A stretch of DNA of 64,000 bases, taken from the NCBI GenBank assembly GCA_000729835.1, contig JFHB01000037.1, positions 145,784-209,783 of the forward strand, read 5' to 3'. Position 1 is the stretch's first letter, and the number at the start of each line of letters is the position of its first letter. Both the position numbers and the translations under genes were made by a program. The stretch comes from Atkinsonella hypoxylon (taxonomy: Eukaryota > Ascomycota > Sordariomycetes > Hypocreales > Clavicipitaceae). Under the pieces are notes generated by a model, which worked only from the letters and a program-made list of their open reading frames with translations, searched no databases and was not told where the DNA came from. Of this stretch, positions 20,889 to 32,351 are shown in pieces.

Positions 20889-22816
20889 ATGTCGTTCGGA
20901 GGTCAGACCCCGACCATCATTGTCCTGAAGGAAGGTGAGTGCTGCCCCACTGCTCCCCCTCGTCGCTTCATCATGTCAACGCTTAGCATGTTAAGTCTGT
21001 TGCTACAAGACATGCATTTTGGCTAACCATAGCAATTTGCTTCACAGGAACCGATACTTCTCAGGGAAAAGGTCAAATCGTCTCTAACATCAATGCTTGT
21101 CTCGCTGTCCAGGCTACCATCAAATCTACCCTGGGTCCTTATGGCGGGGACCTCTTGATGGTCGACGAAAACGGCAAGCAAACTATCACAAACGACGGCG
21201 CCACTGTCATGAAGGTTCGACATTCCCTGAAGAAAGACCCAAAATTTCACTTGGAAGAGGCAATAGAATGTTCACGCTAACCCCGATCCCAACCAGCTTC
21301 TTGACATTGTTCACCCCGCAGCCCGAATCCTCGTCGATATTGCCCGATCTCAAGATGCCGAAGTCGGTGACGGCACCACGTCCGTTGTTGTCCTTGCCGG
21401 TGAGATCTTGAAAGAAGTTAAGGAGCATGTCGAGCAGGGTGTCAGCGCTCAGATAATCATCAAGGGGTTGAGGAGAGCGTCTCAGCTGGCCGTCAATAAA
21501 ATCAAGGAGATTGCCATCAGCACAAACGAGGGCAACCGACGCGATACCATGAAGAAATTGGCAGCCACAGCTATGACTAGCAAACTTATCAAGCGAAACA
21601 CTGATTTTTTCACGGATAGTAAGATATTCTTGCCTGGTATTTAAGTAGTCGTTGAGTCAGAAGCTGACTGAAAATTCTAGTGGTTGTCGATGCTGTGCTG
21701 TCCCTCGACCAGGACGACTTGAACGAGAAACTCATCGGCATGAAGAAGATCCCTGGCGGCTCACTTACCGAATCGCGGTTCGTCAACGGGGTTGCTTTCA
21801 AGAAGACGTTCTCATATGCCGGGTTCGAGCAACAACCCAAGTCATTCAAGAAGCCCAAGATTGTTTGCCTCAACGTCGAGCTGGAACTCAAGGCCGAGAG
21901 AGACAACGCCGAGGTCCGCGTCGAGCAGGTTTCAGAGTACCAGGCTATTGTCGATGCTGAATGGCAGATTATCTACAAAAAGCTTGAGGCAATACACAAG
22001 ACAGGTGCTAAGGTTGTTCTGAGTAAGCTGCCTATTGGTGACTTAGCCACGCAGTACTTTGCTGATCGGGACATCTTCTGCGCTGGCCGTGTTGCCTCGG
22101 AAGATATGGAACGTGTGGTCCAGGCCACTGGTGCGACGGTGCAGTCAACATGCTCAGACATCCTGCCCGAACACTTGGGGACATGCGGTAGCTTTGAAGA
22201 ACGCCAAATTGGTGGCGAGCGGTTCAACTTCTTCGAGGAATGTCCCGAGGCCAAGACTTGCACGTTGATACTGCGTGGAGGAGCAGAACAGTTCATCGCC
22301 GAGGTGGAACGATCGTTGCACGACGCCATCATGATTGTCAAGCGGGCCGTAAAGAATCACATGATTGTTGGCGGTGGTGGTGCTGTCGAGATGGTAGTCT
22401 CGGCTTACCTGCACCGCTTCGCCGACAAGAGCATTCCCAACAAGCAACAAGCCGTTATCAAGTCCTTTGCCAAGGCCCTCGAAATCATTCCTCGACAGCT
22501 CTGCGATAATGCTGGCTTCGATGCCACCGACATCCTGAATAAGCTCCGTGTAGAGCACCGCAAGGGCAGCATATGGGCAGGCGTCGATTTCAAGATTGAG
22601 GGGGTAGCCGATATGGTCGAGAAGTTTGTCTGGGAGCCCGCCTTAATCAAGGTGAATGCCCTACAAGCCGCCACTGAAGCAAGCTGTCTGATTTTGGGGG
22701 TGGACGAGACCATTCGAAATGAAGAGAGTGCAAAGCCCCAAGCCCCGGGTCAGCTGCCCCCCGGCGCAGCTCAGAGAGCGGTCCGTGGTCGCGGACGCGG
22801 CATGCCTCGACGATGA
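20889..22816 (+). CDS. cct7: T-complex protein 1 subunit eta (CCT7)
   Basis: Four exons, 20889-20934, 21048-21214, 21297-21618 and 21681-22816, encode 556 residues, the standard length of a group II chaperonin subunit. It begins [16 protein letters not shown], followed by TDTSQG, which is diagnostic of the eta subunit. The ATPase motif GDGTTS lies in [17 protein letters not shown], and the nucleotide-binding NDGAT in TNDGATVMK. The apical domain includes [15 protein letters not shown] [13 protein letters not shown], and the C-terminal tail is Gly/Arg-rich ([10 protein letters not shown]). The product is one of eight subunits of the cytosolic TRiC ring that folds actin and tubulin. Exon junctions are all in phase. 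A second chaperonin subunit, CCT6, lies 17 kb downstream. Confidence 0.97.
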
Positions 22817-23400
22817 AAGTGTTTCAACATGGGGGGCAAAGGATCAAGAACGAAAGGAGAACGAAGAATTAAATGAGAAAAATGAGAAAATCGTAAAAAT
22901 TTCTAGACGACAAACGTGGCTCACATGGCTCGGGTACTGGGAAATCGTGGAGAATGTGGGGAAAGGGTGGATAGCGGCATAGGAGATATTTATGTCAGGG
23001 CCTGTATGTTGTACAGAAGACGACCTCTATTGGTCTGGACATTGGACAGGTGTCTTGTCTGTTCACATAAACTTGTCAATACCACCTGGCTGTTCTTGTG
23101 TTGAATCGGCTAGTGAAGCTTTATAGACAGTCTTCCAGCTACGTGCCAACCAGGCACGAAATTCGGGACCAATATTTACCACCCAGCCAGGAATCGAACA
23201 TGTAGTGCTTTGTCACCTCTGCGTCGAGACTTCTTCACGTCAAAATAAGAGTATTCTAACCGACTGCAACGCAAGCTCGACAGGAGCCCTACACTAGGCT
23301 ATTTTACGAACACCATGATGGCAGAAACATCAAATCTCGACCATCTGAAGTTTCGAAGCATGTTGTGCTCAGCGGTAAAGCACGCAGGCAGAACCATCGA
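22817..23400. other. Convergent 3' region of cct7 and spt10
   Basis: The two genes end towards each other across 584 bases, so this is mostly 3' untranslated sequence. No other gene is seen. An A-rich stretch follows the cct7 stop. Confidence 0.5.
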
Positions 23401-25137
23401 CTACTCAACCCCGTCAAAGCCAACATCATACAATATGTCGCGATGATCATTCCTCCCCCCACCTTCCAAGTCCATCTCTTCCCCAGTATCGCCGCCATGC
23501 TCAATCAGCATTTCGAGATCCCTGTCCACTGCAGCAGCTGCCTCTGCCGCGGCGGCCGCAGCGGCATCCGCATCCGCATCCGCATCCGCATCCGCATCCT
23601 GGGGGTTCTCATCCTCCGTTGCATGGAGCAAGGCTTGGAAGTCGGCATGGGGATGGTAATGGTCGAACTGCATCTCGTCTTGGGAGGAAGGGTGACGGCT
23701 TATGATTTGAGGGTCGATGGGCTGGTAGACTTCGTGGGAGGGTGATGGAGCTTGGAGCATCGGGTTGTGGTTGCGCGGGTGAGCGGGGAGGATGTGGCTG
23801 GGTGGCTGGCTGTTGCTCGGGAGGGTCGTGTGGGAGGGCGTGACGACGGATATGTCGCTTGGGTTGGCGTAGGCGCGTGGATCGGATGGTGAGTCGGGGG
23901 GTGATAGGGCGGTGAGGAGGCCCGCGCTTTGGAGGGCGAGCACGCGCTCCGGGTCGGCGGCGTCGTCTGGAGAGTGCTCTTGGCGGTGGTGCTGCTGGTT
24001 TGTGTTGCTGTCCTGGTTCGTTGATCCGGAGGTGGTCGGTGTGCTGGCGGATGGCGAGGGCGCTGCGGCGGCGGTCTTGCGGTTGGCGCCGGGGTTGGGC
24101 GCCTTGCCCGAGTCCTTGCATTCGGCACAGGCGCGGATCACGTCGCTGACGGTTTCTTTGATGCGGCTCCAGTGGTACTTTTCCGCAATGGTGGCCGTGG
24201 TCTTGTTGATGCCCCCGTGGTGGATGGCGTGCACGCTGCGGGCAATCTCGTACTGGCGCGCCGGGTCGGAAATGACCTCCTTGTCCTTGAGCATGAGCTT
24301 GTCTCCCTCGAGGAGCTTGTAATGCGTCGCCGCACTGCGCAGCCGGCTCTTCTCCGCGCGGTCCGCGCCATTGGGGTACTTGCCGTACTTGAGATAGAAG
24401 CGGATCTTGTTGAACCGCTCTTCGCTGACGAGCTCCTCGGCCTCGCCGGGGGCTAGGTCCCGCCCGTAGATGATGGCGTCAATGAGTCGGTCAGGATGGC
24501 TCCGCAGGTTGCCGCAGGCTTTGATGCGGCCGATGCGCTTGAAGCCCAGCGCGTCCCAGATGCGACAGGACGCCACGTTGGTCTCGTACACGAGGTTGAA
24601 GACGCTGTACGTGTATCCCAGCCGGGGCGCCCAGTCGATGTAGGCTTCGCCCATGAGCCGGCCTACGCCCCGATTGCGCGACGCATCTGTCGTGATGAAG
24701 CTGGCGTTGCAGACGTGGCTGCTCCGTCCGGGATAGTTGGGCTTGATGAAGAAACTGCCGAGGCATTCCCTTGCCCAGTCCTTGTCCTCGACCACGTCGT
24801 CGGCGCTGTTGATGTTGCCCAGAAGCATCACGGCGCCAAACGTCTGGAACCAGTAATTGGCGAATCCGTCGACGGTGAAGGCGTCCGTCATGGGGTACGT
24901 GTCGCCGCCTTCGATCTCCCGGTTCAGCTGGTCACACAGGTAGAGCAGCAGCGAGCCTGGCAGCTGGTGTCTCGATGCGAAGGGCACAATGGTGGCCACT
25001 GTTTGACGATCCCGCAGCGTGACCCGACGGGGAACTATATCGGCGGGCAGTCCGGGGCAGGTCGGGTCCGGGAATGGAGGCTGGCCGGAGACCCGGTGGA
25101 TGGTGGGGCCGGTTGGATCGTCCATGACGGCCGGCAT
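23401..25137 (-). CDS. spt10: SPT10-like GNAT protein with integrase-type HHCC zinc finger
   Basis: An intronless 578-residue protein. Residues about 35-230 form a GNAT acetyltransferase domain; the acetyl-CoA loop is RNRGVGR at 154-160, and NVASCRIWDALGF follows as the usual C-terminal motif. Residues about 300-341 hold an H-x3-H (303/307) and C-x2-C (337/340) zinc finger like that of retroviral integrases. This combination is the mark of Spt10, which binds histone-gene upstream elements in yeast and activates core histone transcription. The last 230 residues are low complexity: Pro/Ser/Thr-rich, then (Asp-Ala) repeats and poly-Ala from six GCATCC hexamers (23564-23599), then an acidic tail. 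The family assignment is firm; the exact targets in this fungus are not known. Confidence 0.85.
   Translation of the reverse strand: MPAVMDDPTGPTIHRVSGQPPFPDPTCPGLPADIVPRRVTLRDRQTVATIVPFASRHQLPGSLLLYLCDQLNREIEGGDTYPMTDAFTVDGFANYWFQTFGAVMLLGNINSADDVVEDKDWARECLGSFFIKPNYPGRSSHVCNASFITTDASRNRGVGRLMGEAYIDWAPRLGYTYSVFNLVYETNVASCRIWDALGFKRIGRIKACGNLRSHPDRLIDAIIYGRDLAPGEAEELVSEERFNKIRFYLKYGKYPNGADRAEKSRLRSAATHYKLLEGDKLMLKDKEVISDPARQYEIARSVHAIHHGGINKTTATIAEKYHWSRIKETVSDVIRACAECKDSGKAPNPGANRKTAAAAPSPSASTPTTSGSTNQDSNTNQQHHRQEHSPDDAADPERVLALQSAGLLTALSPPDSPSDPRAYANPSDISVVTPSHTTLPSNSQPPSHILPAHPRNHNPMLQAPSPSHEVYQPIDPQIISRHPSSQDEMQFDHYHPHADFQALLHATEDENPQDADADADADADAAAAAAAEAAAAVDRDLEMLIEHGGDTGEEMDLEGGGRNDHRDILYDVGFDGVE
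23564..23599. repeat. Six tandem GCATCC hexamers inside spt10
   Basis: The hexamer is repeated six times without a mismatch and encodes alternating Asp-Ala in the minus-strand protein. It adjoins a GC-rich run coding for poly-Ala. Such tracts vary in length by slippage in steps of two residues, without breaking the frame. Confidence 0.9.
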
Positions 25138-26165
25138 TTTTGGTGGCGGCAGTGGCCTGCGCGGGCTAATGCAGCGCCGTCGCAGTCTGTGGTCTGCTAG
25201 AGCTATTTCTTGTCTTGTCTGGTGTCTCTCGCTTCTCTCTAGGCTGTCTTCTTCTCGCGTGGAAGTCAGGAATTGGATGACCTAGTTTCATATTCACAAA
25301 TGGGTTCTATGTAGGCAAGGCGCGGGCATGCTCGTCGCATCACTCACTCAGGTGGATTTAGCAGCCACGACTGCACGAGTTTGTTGCTGGATGGCAAAAG
25401 CTTCTGCAGCGCGGCAGCCAAGTTGGTCGCTGACCCCTGCGCACGATCCTGTGTTCTGGTCCCAGGCGCGACGGCTGACTTCGTGGTGACAACACACGAC
25501 GGGGACCAGACGAGCTTGGTAAGTGGCCGGCTGGTTTGCCGCGCTCCGGACCGCGCTCCGGACCGTTCTCCGACCAGGACACACGGCAGAGAGGTGCAAT
25601 CAATGCGCGTGCAAGTGTGGAAACACAGGGCCCGGGTGCCTGGGTGTGCTGAAATGTTCGTCGTGAGGTCGACTGCCTGGGAAGGGAACTGCGCAGGTGC
25701 GAAGTTTCCAGCCCGCCTTGGACCTCCAGCCGGGCCCACCATGTCCTTGCCCGCTTTTGCAGACGGCGCCAAGGTTAATCCGGCTGCGATGCACGCCCAC
25801 TGTGAGGCGCCCTGTAGTTTTAAGACACTGCCTGTCTGGAACACAGTCTGAACATAATCAACCACAGACAAGTAATCCTTGCAGATACGAGTCCGATGTC
25901 CAAGATTTCCGTTGTCCAAGATTGGGATGGACACGGACGGCGTTAGCGCGAGCTGACACATACTCCAAACCTGGTGTTCAGAAACCATGTTTCCATATAG
26001 TACAGCTAGATTATTTGGTAGGTCCTCATATCTTATGATACACTCATCTCAGAATATCTTTACATCCGCGCTCTACTCGGACTTTCCGCCAGTGACAACC
26101 ATCTCGATATGCGTCGTCTGCTGCGACACCCGCTGCAGCTGTGAATCAATGCCTGCAGGTTGCTC
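25138..26165. other. Intergenic between spt10 and uS2m
   Basis: About 1 kb that should contain the spt10 promoter and the 3' end of the uS2m gene. Several long overlapping open frames occur on both strands because of G+C-rich composition, but none has a family signature. A short tandem GCGCTCCGGACC duplication lies near 25540-25563. Confidence 0.45.
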
Positions 26166-27652
26166 TTAAATACTATCTTGCGGCTGGCTGGAGCTGGTTG
26201 ATGCATCTTCCGCCTTAGCAGCGACGTCTTCCGCGTCATGCGAAACTGTTGCGCCCATCATGTCGACCATGTCATCCTCGCTAATATTCAGCTCGACATT
26301 GCTATTCCGTAACCTCAGCAGTTTCTGTTCCCCTTCCGTGAAGCCTTGAACATTAGATTGCAATCTCCCCAACATCTCTTTGCGTTTCCGGACGGCAGCC
26401 CGGACTTCCCTCTGCATGTGTCTTGTCAACTCCGGTGACGTGCTCCACGGAACATTTCCCTGTGAAGAGTCCTGTAGGCGTCGCTGTTTACCCTTTTCAC
26501 CAGCTCTACCAAGGACGCCGGCAACGACGGCCATCGCTCGCAAGCTACAATAGAGTGCGTTAGGAACAGCTTCTGAAATAGAGTATCACCAATTAGCGAA
26601 ATTTGCTTTCGACATACCTGTCATCATTGGCTGGAATAGTGTATGTAACCCAAGACGGATCCACGTTAGTGTCAATAACACCAATAGTGGGAATATTCTG
26701 AAGACCGCACTCATGGAGCATAGTATAGTTGTCAAGGGGGTTCAAGCAAACAACGAGATCTGGGAGCAGAGGTCTTGCCGTGCCCCTGTACATGTCAAAG
26801 CCGTCCAACTCGTTATCTAGATGGTCCACTACTTTGGTAGACTGTGTCTTCATAAGAATAACGTCTCGATTCGTAATTGCCCCAGGAGTCCACTTGGTGA
26901 ACAAATGGCAAGCACCAGCCAATTCAGCAGCCTTTGTGACAATCTCCATTTGCCCCTTCCGAGTGCCCACAAAGAGAATAATACCACCGCTGTAAGCAAC
27001 TTCCTCCACCACTCGAGCAGCTCGTCGCAGATGTGCTGCAGTCGTTTCGAGGGAGATGATATGAATCCCTTCTCGCACACCATATATATACCGAGAGTTG
27101 GCCGGATTCCACGCCGATGTGTTATGTCCCATGTGTACTTGCGACGCCATCAATAGCTCTAATGTTACATCTTCTGGTCTGGGTGGGTTGTTGATCAAAT
27201 CGGTCGGAACATAACGCTGTTCAACAAAAGTTCCGAGAGTTCGCGTCTTCTTTTGGATTCTTTTGAACTCTTCGTACTGTTGTGCTGGCGTCAAAACTGC
27301 TCCCGAGTGCCCAATCTGGTGTGGCTCTGTCCAGGAAGCTCCCTGATGTTCCTGCGCAGAATCGGATCCAAGGCTCATGATGGACTCCTGCACCAGCTTC
27401 TGCTTCCTTTTTTTGGACGACGCAGAGAAAATGATCTTTGGTTGAGCAGGCAAGCCTTGTGATGTAGACCATGTTTGCGCGGTCACATCCTCTCTGCTGG
27501 CAGACATGACTTCTGTCGACATCAATCGAAGCGCGGATCGCAACATTGGAGGCGCCAATGCGCGGCCTAGAAAGGTTCCATTAGTTATAAATAAATCGAA
27601 ATGGATGGTCGATTGACATACTACGCCGCGAAGCAACGTTCCTCAATATCAT
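26166..27652 (-). CDS. Mitochondrial small-subunit ribosomal protein uS2m (MRP4-like)
   Basis: Three minus-strand exons, 27652-27622, 27566-26618 and 26544-26166, encode 452 residues. Intron 27567-27621 (GTATGT...TCTAG) joins MILRNVASRRS to RALAPPMLRS, a basic mitochondrial presequence. Intron 26545-26617 (GTATGT...TTGTAG) replaces a short stop-terminated tail with a 125-residue extension. The uS2 fold is clear: MGHNTSAWNPANSRYIYG, HIISLETT, GGIILFVGTRKGQ, TKWTPGAITN, and the closing GVIDTNVDPSWVTYTIPAND. Bacterial S2 stops soon after this last motif; the C-terminal extension with charged helices is a fungal mitochondrial feature. The protein would be part of the small mitoribosomal subunit. 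Confidence 0.93.
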
Positions 27653-28180
27653 GACGTTGACGTCTGGCTGCTTGGAGTCCTCCAATCTTTGCCAGTCTAC
27701 CAAATTCTGAGTATCAGCTTCGCACAGGGGACTTCCATCACGTAGCCGGCGGATAATTTTTCCGTCCCGGCTGTTACATGTAATGCACCGCTTACGTATC
27801 GATAAGACCCCATGCGGTGCTGACAGGGATCATACTCCAATGAAACACGCTCTCATTGAAATACTTTCTTCACACTCCTAATTACGCTTTGATACGGAAT
27901 GCAGTACCAGCAATTATCCAACTTACTTCACATGCCCCCGCCGGCGATTGGCATAAACAAGCTGCTGCCGCTGCTTAGGTGCCTACCTAGGTAGGCATCT
28001 ACTTTGCTGTGTATACGGCTCCTATATAGGCTGGTATGTACCTAGAGTCTCTCATTACAGAAGGAAGCTGAATATCGTATTTAATTCAGACAAAACATGC
28101 TATATTGTATGCATATTTACAGTCGCGGTCTTCCGACCTCATTACCTCATCAATAGTAGTACAAAAATGATATGTGCCAT
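27653..28180. other. Intergenic with TACCTAGGTA palindrome
   Basis: This is the uS2m promoter side and the 3' end of the CBS-PB1 gene. A perfect 16-bp palindrome, GCCTACCTAGGTAGGC, lies at 27981-27996. Nothing else stands out. Confidence 0.5.
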
Positions 28181-30348
28181 TTATCTGCTAGTTGCCCTTG
28201 CTATTGTAAAGACTCCAACAATAACCACCGCAAGCGTGACTATCGCACCAGGGAGCAGTAAATCATTGGGAACTCCAGCAATGAGCTGGTCCTGCACAGG
28301 TGCGGTTCTTGTCCTTCGTGAACGCCGAACCGGTTGGTCGTCTTCTTCTTCGGCGTCGTCATCATCCTCATCCGCATCGTGAGCTCGACGACGCTCGCGG
28401 AGACCAGATGCAGTAGAAGTGGGAGGCGTAGGAATTACAGGTGTCTCAACTGTCGGCGGTGCAGCAACCGGTGGCTTCTCCGGGTCGTGTACGAACAAGT
28501 CAACCTTGTCACGTCGTCCTTGACGAGCAAGAAGGATCGCCTCAAGCAGATCGTTATTAGTGGTGATGGACACAGTGTCACCCTCATTGTCCATATAGCT
28601 CAAGGCAAATCCAGCCCCACTAATCTTGCCATCTTCTACTAAAGGAGTCCCTCTGATGGAGTCGACTTCATGGCCAAGCTTGCCAGCAACGGCTGCAACA
28701 AGAGCTTCCATACCCTGGGATGCAACAACTTGCAGGCGATGGACGCGACCAGACGGGGCCTTGAACTTGAATGCAAACGGAACGTCTGCGGCATTTTGCT
28801 CTGGTACAACAGAATGTGTCGGTGATTCAACTCCCACATGCGAAGCGGAATCTCCCGGAGCAACGCTATCCCCGTGACGGTCCCTAGCCACCTCAGGGGA
28901 CATCATGCGCGACCCTAGATTGGTGTGATGATGACTGTGGGTGCCATCGCCAGACATCATTGATTCTGTTTCATTGCCAATCGAGAGCCAGAACTTGTTC
29001 CATGCCGGACCTTCACCATCTCCACTAGACATAGTGTTAATTTGTTCAAGAGTGGCATATGTCAGTTTGAGAACATCGACCATGCCGACAATCTCACCCT
29101 CGCCGTTCATAACAGGGAGATTGAGGTAGTGTCCATCTAATGAGTTGTTAGCTTTCTAATAAAGGCGCTAAGTTATATGGAATTGAAGGCTCCTCACCAT
29201 GCATTTTGCGCAGGGCAGCTTGAATCGTCATGTCCATGGGCGCGAAGTCGGGGTGAGGAGTCATAACCCGTACAACGCTGCAGTTGGCAGGATCGAGGCC
29301 AGGGGCAATGACACGCAAGACCACGTCCTTGCTTGTAAAGATGCCGGTAATAGCGCCTCCATCTTGGACCAAGACAGCAGTGGTATGGTTCTCTTTCATC
29401 ATCGCCGCGGCTTCCTTAACTGAGGTCCTGACGGTGACTGTGGTTGGCGGAATGCCGTTCAGAACTGACTCCAGAGTTGGGCCAGACATTTTCGATCGCA
29501 GGGCCTCGACATATTGGATGATTTGCTGGGGCTGAGTAGACCCAAGTTCAGAATGAACACCCTCTAAGGCATCATAAAGTTTTCTAGATGAAGCGTATGC
29601 TCGCTCAAGCTTTTCCATTGCATCATAGAAGCACTTGGTAATATCCAAAACACCAGAGATGTCTTGGTTTTCGTCCATAACTGGCAGGTGACGAAATCCT
29701 TTACGCACCATCAAGTCTAGGGCGTCGGTTGCGCTGGTATCGGTGCGAGCGCACAGTGGGTTCTTGGTCATGATCTCAGCAATGGTGACATTAGCGGCTT
29801 TCTGGCCCGCTCCCACCACGCGAAAAGCGAGATCCTTAGCAGTGAAAATGCCAGCGATACGCTCATCGTCGTCAGTAACTAGCACGCAGTCTTCTCGTTT
29901 CGCAGCCATAAGCTGAGCGGCTTCAGAAACCGTAGTGTTGGGCTTAATTTGCAACGCAGGACTTGGCTTCAGTGCCAAGACAGTGCCTGGAGGAGCTTTA
30001 CGAGAATGTCTGGCTCGATTCGTAAGGTGCTTCTTTTTGGAGAGGTCGTTCTCCATCTTTCGACGGATGGCCTGGGTTGCGTAATATCAGCATGACTCTG
30101 TCGACAGGTTAAAGCTCATTATGCAGCCCACCGGTCAGCAGTCCTGGCACAGCTTTTGCAGAGTATGTACGTACCTCATCACGCTTGGTTTGCTTCTGTC
30201 TGCTAGCACTGACAGACGAGCTCGCTTCACTTGGCTGGCTATCCAGCACCGGGCGAGGGATAGCGGAATTGGCTGGACTGTTGGTGGTGAAGGGGATGGT
30301 TCCTCTCCCCTGGGGCCGATTGGGCGTCCCCCTCATGGTGCCCGACAT
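28181..30348 (-). CDS. Four-CBS plus PB1 domain protein with C-terminal membrane anchor
   Basis: Three exons, 30348-30175, 30071-29198 and 29136-28181, give 667 residues. Introns at 30072-30174 (GTACGT...CCCAG) and 29137-29197 (GTGAGG...CATTAG) are in phase. After a Ser/Pro-rich head come four CBS repeats, with AGIFTAKDLAFRVV, ISGVLDITKCFYD, TGIFTSKDVVLRVI and VGMVDVLKLTY as their typical second strands. A PB1 domain follows (FKFKAPSGRVHRL ... YMDNEGDTVSITTNNDL). The C-terminus is acidic, then basic (RRSRRTRT), then one hydrophobic helix (PGAIVTLAVVIVGVFTIA), implying a tail anchor. Homologues include fission yeast mug70; the ligand and role are uncharacterised. An upstream in-frame Met at 30420 is possible, but ATG at 30348 has a better context. 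Confidence 0.88.
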
Positions 30349-32351
30349 TGTGAAGGGCTTTGACGGCGAAGCCTGCGCAATGTAAGGGTTAAGATGTATT
30401 GCAGATGCAAAAGAAAACAAAATGACGGTCGTTGGAGCTGCGAACGCCAGACAGCACAGGCTAACTAACTAGCAAAGCTTCGAGGCTGACGAGGGATTTG
30501 CCAGGAGAACAAGACGGGGAAGAAGTGACCCGGCGGATTACCGCGTCAAACTCGCTGGAGACCCTGCATTGGCCTCCTGGGTCGTCACGTTGTCGAGACG
30601 ACAGGGATCGGGGAGCAGGAGGCGCTCTTATTGGCCATACACTACTCCATGCTCCACCACTCTTTATGACAATATCGCCGGAACCATGGCTGTGACAAAT
30701 TTCTTTAATACTGTTCCGCCAACTACTTTTACGCTATTTTTGCCTTGAACAAGTACTATCTGTAAGCAATACTTCTCTGCGTCTGATCAGAGAACTAGCC
30801 TCTGGTAAGGCTTGAGTTTAATAAGTAGGGCAGGGCAGCCTTCGTCTATGCCGTGCTATCATGTTTGACCCAAACACAACAATAACAAAGTTATTGGTAG
30901 TGTAGGTGGAAAGTGTATTGCCATCACAGAGTGATGGAAGGGACATTGACGACCATTGCTACGACAGTACACAATATCGTACCCAGTAGCTGCTGGGCTC
31001 ACCAAGCGTCGATTGGTGTTGCCACGCCATGTAGCAACAACATCATGCGAACCCAAATCACAGTTAGGAAGAAGAACCCAAGGAGGACTGGGCCTGTGAC
31101 TGATACATAACAAAGGTCACAAGCAAAGCCGTGGCTTCGAATGTGGTTCGACTTCAATGAGGCGTTCCTGATTTGGTCCATGCCCTGTATTCACCCTTGT
31201 TCACTCGCAAAATGTCTCAACTGCCAGTTATCAACCAGTTGCAGCTGCTGGATTTACGACCCTTACATCAATTTTGGCTTGGTCTCCTATTTTTAATCTG
31301 GTGAAGAGATTCTTGTCAGACTTTATTTCTGTTCAAGTCTCATCTAAAACTGTTAACCAGCTGAATCCCAATAGGCTTTGTGGCTGGTGCCTCTCACGAT
31401 GTCCAAAGTCTGCCAAGAAGCAATGGGATTGTCTTGGCCATGACGGCGGACAATAATAAAATCCACATTGCTCGTCATAATTCGAGGCCAGGATTGTTCT
31501 CGTGAAACAAGATTGGATGAGTTACTACGGACATAAGCCTAGGCGAAATATACCTAGAATAATACACGTTTTCTCAATGGAAATATCCTACATCGTCAGC
31601 CATTCATGTTGCCTAACAAAGTATTGCTGAAGTTAGGAATGGTCTTTGACGTACCGCATAATAAAGCACATGCACCATTTGCATCCCATGACGATCTCCT
31701 GCAGGCACGTGTGGTGCGGCCATAGATGTCGACCAACTTTGGCTAGATCGGCAGAAAACCAATGGTGCTATAATTAATAAAACCGAGCTGATTAAATTTG
31801 TGAGACACCCTAGCTGCACTAGGTCGACTGGGCGCCGTGGTGACCTGAGGGGGGCGTGGCCAGGGAAGACATCCCGTCTTCACCGCGGTTGCCATGGCGA
31901 CCAAGTCAACAATGACCAGGATCCTTACAATCAAGCCAACTTCCGCCCGACGTTGTCCATTCATGCTTGCATCTCGAGTCCACTTCACATAACTGCATCA
32001 GTCTGCCAGCTCCTGGCTCGATTCGCACTGCAAAAAGAACTTCATTTTCAAAGAATTTCCGGCTGTCGGGGTAGCTTCGCAGCTTTTCTCGTTGACAGTT
32101 TGTCACTAGCCTGAACAAGGCTTCACTTTGCATAAACCAGTTATTGTGCCAAAAGTCGACCTCGACTGAGCACAACAACACTTTTCTAGCCCGGCGCCCT
32201 GTGCTTGCGCTGCGTGAGGTACAATTTGACAGGAGCAACCTAGTTCGACAACCGACTAACATCGTGACTAGTTTCGGACCAACACGGTTCCCCATCGACA
32301 AAATAACGACCGACGACAATTTTCGATATCCGGACTCTCTTGCAAAACGAT
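30349..32351. other. Long divergent region upstream of ace2
   Basis: About 2 kb between the CBS-PB1 start and the zinc-finger gene start, with no recognised gene. It must hold both promoters. A long 5' leader is usual for regulatory genes such as ace2 in fungi. Confidence 0.5.

Noticed and set aside
23101..23240. GGAATCGAAC-like sequence resembling a tRNA T-arm
   Set aside because: No acceptor stem, D-arm or anticodon arm could be built around it.
25344..25988. Long open frames on both strands (up to 214 codons)
   Set aside because: They overlap each other in a G+C-rich stretch, lack any family signature and probably belong to the spt10 promoter.
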